Shown piece by piece: positions 31,340 to 43,056 of a stretch of 64,000 bases of DNA. Origin of the DNA: Dioscorea cayenensis subsp. rotundata (Eukaryota; Streptophyta; Magnoliopsida; Dioscoreales; Dioscoreaceae); the NCBI RefSeq assembly GCF_009730915.1, contig NC_052473.1, forward strand, positions 18,062,100-18,126,099, given 5' to 3'. Positions within the stretch are counted from its first letter, which is position 1; each line of letters opens with the position of its first letter. The position numbers and the translations under genes are program-made. The notes under the pieces are model-generated. The model made no database searches, was not told the origin of the DNA, and saw nothing but the letters and a program-made list of their open reading frames with translations.

Positions 31340-31996
31340 TATCTAGCATTACTATCCAGTATCCACAGAGCAAGATGAACATATAGTCTAAATCATCTCA
31401 TCATAGAAAGCACCCAGAAGATGAAACCATGGACACCACAATTAATATACTGCATGCTTTATAAATTAAACAGGGTCCTCTAACAGTCATGCACTTAGTT
31501 ATTGGCATCAAATAAGATCTCAAATGACTACAAAAATTAAGCATGAACCGCCACCTCATTGTCCTCATTGTCAATCTAATTTACTGTGAATTTACATGAA
31601 TATATTATATATATATTGCTTCAAAATGTTTTGCTTTAGTTATTTTGCCTCTTTAGTTTCAATTTAATTAACATCCGCTACTCCTGCAGTTTCATTAATT
31701 GAGCTAGAGATGCTATCACATAGAAGAGGAATGCAAAAGAAGCAATAAACAAACATTGTCAAAGAAGGTAATTAAAGAAAATATGATTAACCACCACCCC
31801 AACTTGACTGTTCAATCAGTTTACTTCCCAAATTTTATAGCCAGATAAATCACAAGAGAATGTGGAATTCACAACACAACAATGTTATTCTTAACCATAG
31901 TAAAAGATTCATTTGAATTTATCAGTATTCCAGTAAAGACCTTCTCTTTTTTAAATAATATCTATCCAAACATCAACATGTATAGAAAAACTACAT
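31340..31996. other. PPR-CBS-derived flank and spacer
   Basis: Continues similarity to 25.3-26.2 kb (tcatagaaagcacccagaag, catgcacttagttattgg), then unidentified AT-rich sequence up to the Tourist-like element. Confidence 0.5.
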
Positions 31997-31999
31997 TAA

Positions 32000-32838
32000 G
32001 GCTGTGTTTGATTGGCAACATGGAAAATGGTTGGAAAAAAATATATTTTCATATAACATTTTTCCATGGAAAAAGTGTACATGGAAAATGAAAAAAATAG
32101 TTGTTTGATTGGCATTATTTTCTAGCTAGAAAATAAAAAAAAATCTATGGAAAATTCAGATTTTTGTTGTTTGATTGCTATTATTTCCACGGAAAATAAA
32201 ATATTTTCTATGGAAAAAACCTAATTTGTTGTTTGATTGCATCAATTTTCCCTAAAAAAAAAAATCATATTTTCCATGAAATTTTTTTAAAAAATTATTA
32301 AAATTATAAACAGCTATACGTGGAATTGAATCTTACCGTCAAAATGCCGCGGGATCTGTTCACTGATCTGCATAAATATATTTAAAATTTTGTCGAGTTA
32401 TATAATTTATCTATTTTAAAAAAAAATAAAAGAAAAGAAAAAAATTTCTTTTAAATTTTTTTTAAAAAGAGTTATTTTAAAATTATAAACAACGCTATGG
32501 ATAAATTTATTTAAAATATTATCTAGTTATATAATTTATTTTTTAAAAAAAAAAATATTAAAAGAAAAGGAAAAACTTTTTTTAAAAATTTTTAAATGAA
32601 AAGTTATTTTAAATATTTCAATTTTCTTTTCACAAAGCCCCTTATGTTTTTTCTGGAAAACTTTTCCTATAGTGGAGGCAGGAAAAATTTTCCATTGATT
32701 TGAGGGAAAATAAGGTCACGTTATAGAGTTTGTGAAAAAAATTTCCACGAAAAATTTTGGCAAACAAACAGCTTAAAATGTTGAAAAATGACCCGTGGAA
32801 AATTTTCCGGGGAAAAAAAAGGCAATCAAAACACAGCC
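32000..32838. mobile_element. Tourist-like (PIF/Harbinger-type) element, 839 bp
   Basis: TAA duplications at 31997-31999 and 32839-32841 bracket inverted termini ggctgtgtttgattggc and, inverted from the right, ggctgtgttttgattgcc. A 3-bp TAA duplication with GGC-type ends fits PIF/Harbinger. Internally there are repeats of ttgtttgattg near 32101, 32169 and 32231, and many tggaaaat words facing each other across the element. There is no transposase frame; open frames here reflect the inverted repeat structure. Confidence 0.82.
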
Positions 32839-32841
32839 TAA

Positions 32842-33855
32842 TAGCCACCAAACAATCATAAAAAAAAAAAACAAGGGACAACTCAACATGAATTTCATTA
32901 AGAATATTATGATAGTAGCACATTAATTAACTACAAATGGAAACAATAAGAAAACAACAGTGCAATGTTTAAGTGGTGAAACTTGATGGATAGTTATGTC
33001 TAATTCTTAGAAATTAGGCATGACTATTGACGCAGCCGATACACAGTTCTAATCCAAAAACTTACACTCAAAATAGAATAAATGAGAAAATCAATTTCCA
33101 ATTCATCGATCCCTTTTTTATAAATCCTAAAATAAATATTTATAGAGGCCTGAACTAAAGACAAACTAGTAAAAAAAACTAAAATAATTAAAATAATTAC
33201 AAAATACTAAATAATTAAATTAAACTAAAATAGTTAATAAAGTTAAAATAATTCTAAAATTCTAAAATAATTTAAAATTCTAAAATAGTAGGCATCATAC
33301 TGTGTCAATTATATATATGTACCTCTCAGCAAAATCTATGTTAAGATTAATTTATTTGTAAAATTTACGAATGAAAGAATCCTCATACTCATAGGCACCC
33401 TGTTAGGCTCCTTACTTTTGTTTGTCCACCGGTCATAATATATATATATATGACATAATTGTAAGTTATTATTACATTAAATCACTTGTCCCATTGTCCA
33501 CTCCATGAGTCCAAAGTCTTCAACTCCAATATAAACACATCAAAGATTAAAAAAAATTTAAAAAATTAACAAATAAAAGCAATTCATGTTTATCTTTTGA
33601 TGCTTTATCCTTTATTCATTTATTTCGCCTTATACTCTCCATTTTATCTCCTTGGTATCATATTTTTTTTTTTAAAGAATGAACGTGATTTATCTATTTT
33701 TTTTAAAATAATAATTATTATAATTAAATTAATTATATATATAGATATCTAATAAGATGGATTAAAAATTAGAAATTTAATTTGAATCCTAAACAAAATT
33801 GCATCACATTATTCTATAATTAAAAAGACATATTACTTTAAAAAAAGAATAGATC
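32842..33855. other. AT-rich spacer before F-box copy 7
   Basis: Contains a low-complexity run of taaaataatt-type words at 33180-33290, short TA runs, and an old LINE-like tail (gaacgtgatttatctatttt) near 33681-33700. No gene is seen. Confidence 0.5.
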
Positions 33856-33859
33856 AACA

Positions 33860-33940
33860 CAAATCCCAAATCTTCCTAATTTGAATAAAATTCTAATTCC
33901 AATGTGTCCAATAAAAACACATAGCACATCTATATATACA
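33860..33940 (+). promoter_or_regulatory. F-box copy 7 promoter block
   Basis: Diverged form of the block (caaatcccaaatcttcctaa, then attccaatgtgtccaataaa) with TATATATA at 33931-33938; first ATG at 33980. Confidence 0.55.
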
Positions 33941-33979
33941 CTCACAATGGTTCATAAAAACCAGAGCTAGATCCCATCC

Positions 33980-35446
33980 ATGGTTGATCTAGTTAAGATG
34001 AAGAAGAACAAGAAGCTTTCATCCAAGAAATCAACACGCTTTCTCAATGTCAAGAAGCAGCAGAACAAGCGAACATTAATGTCCAATAAACCAAAAAAGA
34101 TGAAAACAGTCATTAATGAAGACATAGTAACAGAAATCCTTCTGAGACTGCCAGCAAAATCAATCTTCAAGTTCAAGTGTGTCTCCAAAACATGGCTCAA
34201 AGTCATAACTGATCCCTGGTTTGCCAATGCTTACAAATCCTTCAATGCTGATCTTCCAGTTATTCAAGGCTTTTTTCATGTAAGACATAACCATGTCTTG
34301 GCCTTTAATCCTGTTAACGACCCTCTCAAGTATCCATCATTAATGAACCATTTCTCTCTTGATCTGCAAGGCCTCTCCATATCTTCCATCTCTTCTTCCA
34401 ATGGATTCTTGCTCTTGTGCACAACCGATGGCCGGAAAATTGTCTACAACCCGGTCACAAGAAGAAGATTAATGATACCAAAAATAAAAGGAAATCAAGA
34501 ATGGTACCATGCATTAGGCCTGATACATATTGAAAATGATAATCATGTCAAAGCAGTATTTGCTTATAAGCTCGCGACAGACGACATGCGAATGCAATTA
34601 GTAATCCAAAACTTAAAACTCGGTGATAAAACAGTGGGAAGAGACGAGTTGCCAGAGCAGTGGCGGGAGATGATTGTCAAATGGCAATGCAGGACAAAGG
34701 AAATCGAGTTCAGAGTATATTGTAGCAAGAAGAATGAGTGGAATTGTGAGAGATTGGTAAGCAAGTTTTCGAGCTACGTGTGTTTCGATCCGGACCAGAT
34801 GGCCGGCATTTCAATCAGAGGCAATTTGTATTGGATGACACTGAACGGAAAGGTGCTGAATTATGACAGTGAGAACAAGGTGGCTGGGTTGATCAGTGCA
34901 CCGAAAGAAGTAATAGAAGCAGGCCCATGGTTTGATCCAAGGTCTTTGAATTGCAGTGCCAATGGAATACTTGAGTATTGCGCGGGCGACATGAGAATGA
35001 GAGAGGTGGTGATATGGGAGCTCAGTGATCAGAAAACATGGGTTGGGAAGGAGAGGGTGAAGGTGGGCTGGCCTCTGCAAAAGGTCTTGTATGTTAGTCA
35101 TGAAAAGCAGGATGTGTTTGTTCAAATGTTTCAAGCAGTGATGAAATATGTGCTCAGTGAGGACAAGCGGAAGCTGATTTGTGTTCTTTTCCATGGTAAT
35201 CAGGCTACTCCTTATTTGATGTCTCCATGGCCTGCTTCTTTGAATGGTGATGAAGGATGCCATTCATCATCAGCATCAACAACAACAACAACATCTGAGA
35301 ACAACAATAATGATGGATCAAAGGACAAATGTTGTGAAACAAAATTTAATCCTCAACCCTTGACTTATCCAGGATATGAATTACCACTCTCTGGTTGTAA
35401 AGGTGATAGGTTGTTCATTAGTTACTATAAGCTCTATGTGCAATAA
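33980..35446 (+). CDS. F-box protein, copy 7 (intact, 488 aa, most diverged)
   Basis: Probable SCF receptor, single exon and the longest copy. The F-box reads EDIVTEILLRLPAKSIFKFK, then WLKVITDPWF; the associated domain includes SSNGFLLLCTTDGRKIVYNP, WQCRTKEIEFRVYCSKKNEW, ISIRGNLYWMTLNGKVLNYD and EVVIWELSDQKTWVGKERVK. Two starts are possible: 33980, and 33998, which matches the start used in other copies (gttaagATG). The region after SAPKEVIEAGPWFDP differs from the others. A C-terminal extension of about 40 residues (containing CCETKFNPQPLTYPGYELPL) lies between the Ser/Thr tract and the final FISYYKLY, with no equivalent in copies 4-6. Confidence 0.9.
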   Translation: MVDLVKMKKNKKLSSKKSTRFLNVKKQQNKRTLMSNKPKKMKTVINEDIVTEILLRLPAKSIFKFKCVSKTWLKVITDPWFANAYKSFNADLPVIQGFFHVRHNHVLAFNPVNDPLKYPSLMNHFSLDLQGLSISSISSSNGFLLLCTTDGRKIVYNPVTRRRLMIPKIKGNQEWYHALGLIHIENDNHVKAVFAYKLATDDMRMQLVIQNLKLGDKTVGRDELPEQWREMIVKWQCRTKEIEFRVYCSKKNEWNCERLVSKFSSYVCFDPDQMAGISIRGNLYWMTLNGKVLNYDSENKVAGLISAPKEVIEAGPWFDPRSLNCSANGILEYCAGDMRMREVVIWELSDQKTWVGKERVKVGWPLQKVLYVSHEKQDVFVQMFQAVMKYVLSEDKRKLICVLFHGNQATPYLMSPWPASLNGDEGCHSSSASTTTTTSENNNNDGSKDKCCETKFNPQPLTYPGYELPLSGCKGDRLFISYYKLYVQ

Positions 35447-36110
35447 TGTAAGTGTAGAGCAACAAGAATAACAGTTAAGTTGGGTTTTGTTTTCTAGATT
35501 TTGTTATACCATGTTTTTACTGCAAACTTGGAGAAAGATGCATGTTTATGATCTGAAACTTAAGATATGTTATCTACTCTCAGTGTGCATTGCTTGTGGT
35601 GATACTAATTTACCATTGATGATCATTGATCATCATGATGGATAACAGTAATGGTTAATGGAAAGATAGATTGTCAATTTCTTACCAAAATAATTGTGAA
35701 TCATAATATAAGTGTAGAGCTGCAATAATAACTGTTTAAGTTGGGTTTTGTTTTCTAGATTTTGATTGATCATTATGTTACTGCAAACTTGAAAGATGCA
35801 TGTTTATGATCTAAAACTCCCGATATATTTTATTTTTATTTGACTAAGTGGACAAATCACATATTAGAGCGTGCATACCATTGGAAATTGATCATTTGGC
35901 TCGTGCATGTTCACCCAGTGGACATGGAGATTACACTGCAACCCCATTTTTTTTTGGCACTTTATGCACAATGAACCATGGATAATGAAATTTTTTTATA
36001 AAACACCTTATCAAGATTTTTTTTTAAAATTTTTTTTTAAAGAGTTGTGGACAATCAATTTTGCAAACTACATTTTCTAAACTTACTTAATTACAAAGTC
36101 AATGTTTCAT
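35447..36110. other. Duplicated F-box 3' flanks and spacer
   Basis: The 3' flank of copy 7 (35449-35590) is followed by a second diverged flank at 35701-35825 (gttgggttttgttttctaga, then gaaagatgcatgtttatgat) with no F-box body before it. An old LINE-like tail on the - strand lies near 35848-35870. The rest is AT-rich. Confidence 0.65.
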
Positions 36111-36120
36111 TTATCCACTT

Positions 36121-37076
36121 TTGGTCTTCCAAATCTTGCCGGTCGTTTCCATGTAAATCACTACTATGACTTGAAATTTAATCCTGTTAACCACTGTCTC
36201 AAGTCACTATCATTGAACTCTCTTCCTCTCAATCTGCAACTCTGCAAGGCCTTTCTGAATGTACCATGTCCTCTTCTAATGGATTCTTGCTCTTGGGCAC
36301 AAGCAATGGTCAGGCAATTGTCTACAATTCGGTCACCAGAAGAAGATTAATGATATCAAAAATGACAGAAAAAGTAGATTGGTACCGTGCATTTGGCCTG
36401 ATACATGAAAAAGACAATCATATCATAGCAGTATTTGCTTATAAGCTTGCGACAGGCAACATAGAAACGGCATTAGAAGTCGATAGAGTTACACGTGACA
36501 CTAAACAGTGAGCAGAGACGAGTTGCAGGATTACTGGCCAGATATGTTCATCAAATGGCAATGCAGGACAAAGGTTGTTGAATTCAGAGTATATTGTAGC
36601 CGGAAGAATGAGTGGAGTTCTGAAAGATCAGTAAGTTTTCAAGTTATGTGTGTTTCCATCCGGAACAGAAGGCTGGCCTATCAATCAGAGGCGATTTTAT
36701 ATTGGAAGACACTAGCTGAAGCAGTGCTGAGTTACAATAGTGAGAGTGAGCCGGCGGAGTTGATCAGTGCACCGGCAGGGAGTACGGGATTGGACGCAAA
36801 ATCTATGCATTGCAGTGCCAATGTGGAATTCTTGTGTATTGAGGGAGAGATCGGATAACAAAAGAGGTGGTGATCAGAAAACATGGGTTGCTAAGGAGAG
36901 AGTGAAGTTGCATGTTGGAGAAGATAGTGGATCAAATGGGGATGAAGTCTACAAGGCCTGCTGCTTTAAATGGGGATGAAGTATGGCCTTCTTCTTCTTC
37001 ATCACTATCTTCTGAGAACAAAAATAGTGGATCAAAGGCTATGTTAGTGATTCATTACAATGTGATTCATGAGTAA
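36121..37076 (+). pseudogene. F-box protein gene, copy 8 (5'-deleted, degenerate)
   Basis: Begins within the protein at GLPNLAGRFHVNHYYDLKFN; the F-box and promoter are gone. Pieces in different frames include SSNGFLLLGTSNGQAIVYNS, VTRRRLMISKM, WQCRTKVVEFRVYCSRKNEW and LDAKSMHCSANV. An internal deletion then joins the VVIWE region to the C-terminal part near 36870-36960. The serine tract and a VIHE stop at 37076 survive. At least three frameshifts; inactive. Confidence 0.85.
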
Positions 37077-37374
37077 TAATTTGAAGTGTATAGCAACAAG
37101 AACAACAGTTAAGTTGGGCTTTGTTTTCTAGACTTTTTTAAACCAATTTGTTACTGCAATCTCAAAATTAAGATATATTATCTACTCTCAATGTGCATTG
37201 ATTGTGCTCTGTTACATAAATTGCATGATTATTCATCAGTCTACAGAGGCTGATGAAATGGAATTGAATGTGTGAAAGTTTTTATTAGTATGTAATGATA
37301 TGATCTTCTCTAATTTGTTGCAGCAGCAGATGATTTGTGGAAATTGTCTTAATGTTTTACAATTGTCTTACAAA

Positions 37375-37440
37375 GTTCCGACTGGCCTGGATCTTGAACT
37401 GTAAGTAATTTCATGGATGACATTGCTGTTTTTCACAATG
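37375..37440 (-). pseudogene. PPR-CBS last-exon scrap (copy 8)
   Basis: Short match to the end of the CBS exon (aaagttccgactggcctgga, then gtttttcacaatgatg). PPR-CBS intron-like sequence follows at 37470-37600 (gaccaacaccacaaatca), as at 25.56 kb. It is the rightmost trace of the array. Confidence 0.55.
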
Positions 37441-37787
37441 ATGTAAGTAATATATATTGATTCTAGAACTTCTTTTATGTTTCCTATATTTTTGACCAAC
37501 ACCACAAATCAGGAAGATATATTATGCTAATATGAATTTCACACTTGGAATATAATCATGGTAATATGGTATTGGCTAGAAGAAACTAGCAAATGCACTA
37601 GACTAGTTAATCACCAGTGGAGGATTAAAACATGGTTGACACATAGCTTCACTAAGAATAAAACATTAGTTGTATACATCTAAATAAGCAAATATAAACT
37701 AGATTGTGAAAGAGAACTGCAGTAAAAGTAATACAGTCATACGCCTTTATTACACCTTGATTGACAAGCAAACAACATAAATACTAT

Positions 37788-37874
37788 CTAAAGGATGCTA
37801 AGAGTCAGCTTGTATCCAAAAAGTGAATCTTCATATGTCTCATCCCGGCCAATAGTAACATCGAATTTTGAATC
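37788..37874 (-). CDS. Terminal coding exon of an unrecognised gene
   Basis: A TTTCCATAG acceptor precedes an 87-bp open exon on the - strand. It begins DSKFDVTIGRDE, continues TYEDSLFGY, and ends KLTLSIL with a TAG stop (37790-37788). Polar residues, alternating hydrophobics and a clean stop look like a true protein end. I do not recognise the family. Upstream exons should lie to the right; weak candidates with splice signals are near 38.82-38.86 kb (ANCKHVCKMKIYE) and 40.36-40.42 kb (DREHVEELGMNILNDAFDL). They are not firm enough to join. Confidence 0.5.
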   Translation of the reverse strand, partial: DSKFDVTIGRDETYEDSLFGYKLTLSIL

Positions 37875-37879
37875 CTATG

Positions 37880-40549
37880 GAAAGAAAAAGAAAACTGAAC
37901 ATGTAAACAACAGGATCAGATGACTACAGCTCTGCAAATATTAGGATTTTGTATCTCATTGCCTAAAACATTAATCATGCTAAACAAAAAATAAAAAATA
38001 ATCATAAAGATGTGGATAGATCTAATCAGCAGCATTAGCAATGTAGTCAACCATATGATCTCCAATTTGAGAAGTATCACAATAAAGCATTATTAAATTT
38101 AAATGCATGGGATATTGTGAGGAGATGCTACAAGTTCAGACAATTCTAATGACAAGTAGGCCACCAATCAAAGATATGATTTCTTCACCATAGTTCTGGA
38201 AGAATAATTCCCACTAGGAATTGGAATAGGGGCAACAAAGCCATAAAATATATCAAATAGGAACATGTCAGTAATATATGGGAGCTGCCCATTATTTACT
38301 TCATAATTTCATTGTTTCAGGCTTTCATCAATTATTATAAAAAAAAGAATCAAGTAGATAATTAAATTTAGGTTATGCCACAACAATTTGCACATCTATG
38401 ATATAATTATTGCTATGATATATTTCTGTTATGCCATTCGAAGAGCACACAAATATCAGTTTATTCAATTTAGGTGGTGATAAGCTACACTGCAAAGCAA
38501 AATCACTTCAATCTAAAATGTAATTTGAAGAAGGGAGTCTACATTGTTGGTTTTAAAAAATAATAGTAGTAATGAAGCATATTAACCAGCTCAATCCATG
38601 CTATATCAGATTCATAATAGTCATTTGACAAAAAAAACATCTGCCTTAGTTCGCAGCAACTTTTTCGGGCTTCAAAGAAATATTATGCAAACAAGCGATC
38701 ACTTATAAATTACAAATACAGCAGCGTATTAGACCCTTTACTCTTAATATGATAAAACTATCTTTACAAGCAACAATAGAATCACTGGAATCTAGAATTG
38801 GACAACAGGTTCTGATGGATACCTCATATATTTTCATTTTGCAAACATGCTTACAATTGGCCCTGAAGAAATCAAAGTATTTTAAGCAAGTGTAAAGGTA
38901 GCAAGCAAGCCTAGTTAAATATTTTGCATGTATGAGGCCAAGCATAATTCAGAAGTAATCATCAGAAGTCTGCACAGACAATGTATAGAACCAATATTAT
39001 GCTCTTGATGTTATTCAGAATGTTATTCAGAATGGTCTAGTGGTGTTAGCAAGCATTCTGATAGCAGAATTCGCTGTTGTTGAAAATGCCTTGTTTTCTT
39101 CAAGTAATTACCTGTGATGAACAGGAGTCACTGGAATAAATTAATAGATGAAGAAAATGAAGTAACTAGCTATACACTCTCTTAATTTTCCCTCATATTC
39201 TCACAGAGTTGTCTCCAGCAATTTAAAAGAGACAGAAGCAATTAGAAAAACAATTTTGTCACTTAAAACATATTCAAACTGATTTCCTGCTACAAAATCC
39301 ATTATGAAATATCAAGAAAATAAATAGTATACATAATAGAGAATGCCTAAAAAAGCATAGGACACTTCATCCTCTTGAAGACATGAACTATGATTATTTA
39401 TCAGGATTTGTGTATTTTTTATAGGAGAGTCAAATGTGTTGATCACCTGATTGATGTGGACCACTGCACTTAAAAAAATTGAAACCAATAAGAATGTATA
39501 TATCCTAAGCAATTAGACCCTTCTTTCTTTAATCCAATTCTATTTGGAAGAAAAACTCGGAGAGCATTCTTAAATATAACTCTATATAAGAAGAATGCTA
39601 CCAGAAATCATCATATCTGATTGTAGAATTTTAGCTAACAGAACATTATGATTTGATTTTGCATTTGATGCTGATAATTTGCCAAACACATAAGTGATGC
39701 CAGTTCATAGAATGGGCATAAAACATGAAGACTCATGTCAGGTTGCAAACAACTAGTAAGAAGAAGCTAAAACTATAAATAAATCCTGATTAATAATCTA
39801 CAAAGAAAAGGTCAAAAACAGTCATCTAGCCTCTTTCCTATAAAAAAAAAATGAAGTTAATATAGATACTCTAAATAAAGATATACTTGGCAATTATGAT
39901 GGGAAGAACACAAAAATTAAAACATAGTCACAGACTAATGATGCGTAATTTGTTTTCCCTCACTATTCAAGAATACAAAGCTTCAATTTCCTAGATGCCA
40001 TAACAATATGAATCTACAGATGTGAATATGGATCAAGTTCAAGCATATGGTATGATTAATTAACTAACAAAAAGGAAGCTATCTTGATAAATGATAACAA
40101 ATTAAAGATTAAAAAAAAAGATTACTATTATATTCCACTTTGTCTGTGCTTTTTCAAGCTTTCCATCTCAACATTGTTTACATCATACAATTTGAACAAT
40201 AGGGATGCCATATTGCCTTATGCAAACAAATCAATATTATGATATGTGCAACTTCTCATAAAGGGCATCAACTGTTCAATAAATTATCAAAAGGGCAAAT
40301 AACAATATAGATAAGGAAGTGAACCAACCACTCTGAGAGAAAAACAAATATCAAATCAAATGCATCATTTAGAATGTTCATCCCTAGTTCTTCAACATGC
40401 TCTCGATCTCCTGAAAAAATCATAGAGATTAAGATCATTTTTCATAATTGTAACAAGAAAGAAAATCAAAATAAAAGGTTACGATAAATTTTAATATGCA
40501 AGCATAGTGAACATAATATCAAAATTAAATAAATCAGTTGGTCATAACC
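37880..40549. other. Probable introns of the unrecognised - strand gene
   Basis: AT-rich, without mobile elements that I can identify and without long frames. Its sequence character is unlike the repeat-laden array to the left. Apart from the two weak exon candidates, nothing is supported. Confidence 0.4.
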
Positions 40550-40566
40550 ATATGGGAAGGATAAAA

Positions 40567-40739
40567 GCTTTTTTTTTAGTTCTGATTACTGTTATTCTCA
40601 TCCCTGGTGAGGATACCAGCTTCTCTTATTGTTGTTTGCCAGTTCAATTTATTTTTCTTCTGTACTTGGTACTCTCTGTTCCTCTCCTTTTTTTTATTAA
40701 ATTTGTGGTTTATCCACTTTATTCAAAATATATATATAT
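40567..40739 (+). mobile_element. Truncated LINE tail, 173 bp
   Basis: Ends aatttgtggtttatccactt before an A/TA run. Perfect 17-bp duplications atatgggaaggataaaa flank it (40550-40566 and 40740-40756). Open frames across it come from the tail, not a gene. Confidence 0.88.
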
Positions 40740-40756
40740 ATATGGGAAGGATAAAA

Positions 40757-42639
40757 AAAAAACCTTTTTTCCAAAACTTTGGAAAGCAATCTCCTGGTTT
40801 GGTAATATCATATACATGGGTTTCTGGGAGGCCTTAACTTAATTCTAAGATTCAGGATATATTGACTTTTGTAGAAAGAAAAACATTATGTTAGAACAAT
40901 CTTCCTCTAATTCAAATATATGAATTGAAACTTCTCAATCAAGAATGTGTTGAGCAACAATCTAGACAACTATCTGAAGCTAAAAAGAGTGAGTCTTCCA
41001 ATAATAAACTGGAATGCATGGTTCAAATTATTACAAGACTTAAGTCTAAACTTTCACTAGTGTGATCTCTTTTGACACAAAGGACTTCTGCTTTCCCTTG
41101 AATACACTAAAAGATGTCAAGTGATACATCTAATCAAATAAGTACACCAAACAATCCATAAACTATCAAAAGGCAATTCAACAGAATCAATAGTATGAAG
41201 GGAGAAGTGGCTGTACCCCTGATACTGTAGTTAGAGAGGGGAGTTGGGGAGTATATTTTATAATAAAAAGACCAATGATGATAATAGAAAGACTAAATCA
41301 GAGATTTTATCTATTTTTATTAGACATATTGTAATTAAATTTTTATTCAACTTAGGAAGATTTGAGATTGACTATAATAGACTGACTATAATAATGGGAC
41401 CAAAAACATAAAATCTAATTAATTTGCTAGTGCATGATATATATATATATATATACACACGCTTGAGAGCCTTTGTTTGTCTGTCAAGATTTGTTGTGCT
41501 AGTATTTTTGAGAAATAGAATAGGTTTGATTGTTGTTTTATGGAATTGTTTTCTGTGTAAAAAAAATTAAAAAAAATTGCCTGATAATTTGTTTTTAATA
41601 ATTTTTTTAAAAAAATAAAATAAATAAAAAGATTTTTTTATGAAAACTAAAAACCAAGAATAAGTTGTAAATGTCTCTAAATTTTTGTTTTTAAAAATAA
41701 TGAGAAAGTGGTGAACAAATTTTAAATTTTGAATAATATAAACAATTAAAAATAAACCAAAAAAAAACTTCAAGAAATTAAGAACTTATTCATCAACTAT
41801 TCATATAAATGTATTGAACATTCAACATATGTACTATATAATCTTAAATTCTAACTACATTTATTTTAAATTCAATTTTTACAAAAATCTATTATTATAT
41901 TAATTCATAAAAACTATATGGTTATTAAATTATTCTAAAAACATATAACAATATTAATCACATAAAACAACTCAATCAACCAAATTTTTATTTTATTTTT
42001 TTAAAACTTATTTTTAAATCTTTTTCTAAATAAGTTTTTATGTATTTTTTAAAAATCTGTTTTCAAAATACTTTCACTCAAATAGATTTTTTTAATTTTT
42101 TTATACATGTGTCTTATAAAATTATTCTAAGAACATAAAATCAAAAACAGAATTAATCTGATTTCTCCTTATTTTTGAGGTTCCAATATTTTTAGTGGAC
42201 AATCAATTTTGCAAATTACATTATTCATTTATAAATTTATTACAATATCCAAGTTTCATTTGATTCACAATTCTTTTTGCATTTAATAATCTATAGGAGT
42301 AAAAAAAAAAAACTCCATTTTTTTGAATTATAATGCTAAAAGAAACCATGAGGCCCTCAAGTTAGTTATTTGAATTTATTTTGAACTACAAAAAAATATT
42401 TTATAATTAAATTTTTTGTTTATTTAATAATAAACAGCTTACCAAGAGTATTATTGGTTTAATATAAATTAAATTTTAATTTATGTACTTAATTAATGAA
42501 CAAGAAAAAATATATATATATAATATTTGCTAACCTATTACCTATATTATGCTGTACTGGAGTATTTGGTTGGAGATGAGAAGCAGCTAAAAAGAGAAAG
42601 GAATAAAAATATGACAAATGAAACCAAACCATTTTGGAA

Positions 42640-42690
<51 letters not shown>

Positions 42691-42900
42691 AACTAAGAAG
42701 AGCAGCAATGCTTGCTTTAATTATTCACAGCAACTGAAACTCAATCTCATGTGCACAAGATTGATGTGTTCCATGTTTTGATCAGATATAACACACAGAT
42801 CCCTTTGAAGAAAGGGATTTTACTTCCCTTCAAGTTCTATGGAATATTACAACGGCACCGGTCGTGCAATGGCAATGGTTTTCCTGCATTATGCATATCG
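40757..42900. other. AT-rich spacer
   Basis: Contains TA microsatellites (41438-41455, 42641-42688) and A/T-homopolymer-rich sequence. The right end is probably 3'-UTR or flank of the response-regulator gene. No other gene is seen. Confidence 0.5.
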
Positions 42901-43056
42901 ATGAAAATGTTAGTGACAAGTTAAAGAACAAGAGTGTCATAGTTCTTATATTTCTGGTTCAAATGCAGTAAGTCTTGTGAAATGAAATTCGATGATTCAA
43001 TCACCTGTACAGTGAAAGCAGTTTTTGTTGTCGAATAACAGTCAGTCAGGGAGGCA

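Noticed and set aside
32642-32923. - strand frame in the Tourist-like element
   Set aside because: It spans the inverted-repeat body and terminus and resembles no transposase.
19583-35446. Kelch-repeat F-box proteins
   Set aside because: No Gly-Gly kelch doublets are seen; the C-terminal part looks like an F-box-associated domain with NGFLLL and VYNPVTRRR motifs.
40507-40842. Two overlapping + strand frames of 111 and 76 aa
   Set aside because: They run across a LINE tail with 17-bp duplications and a TA run.
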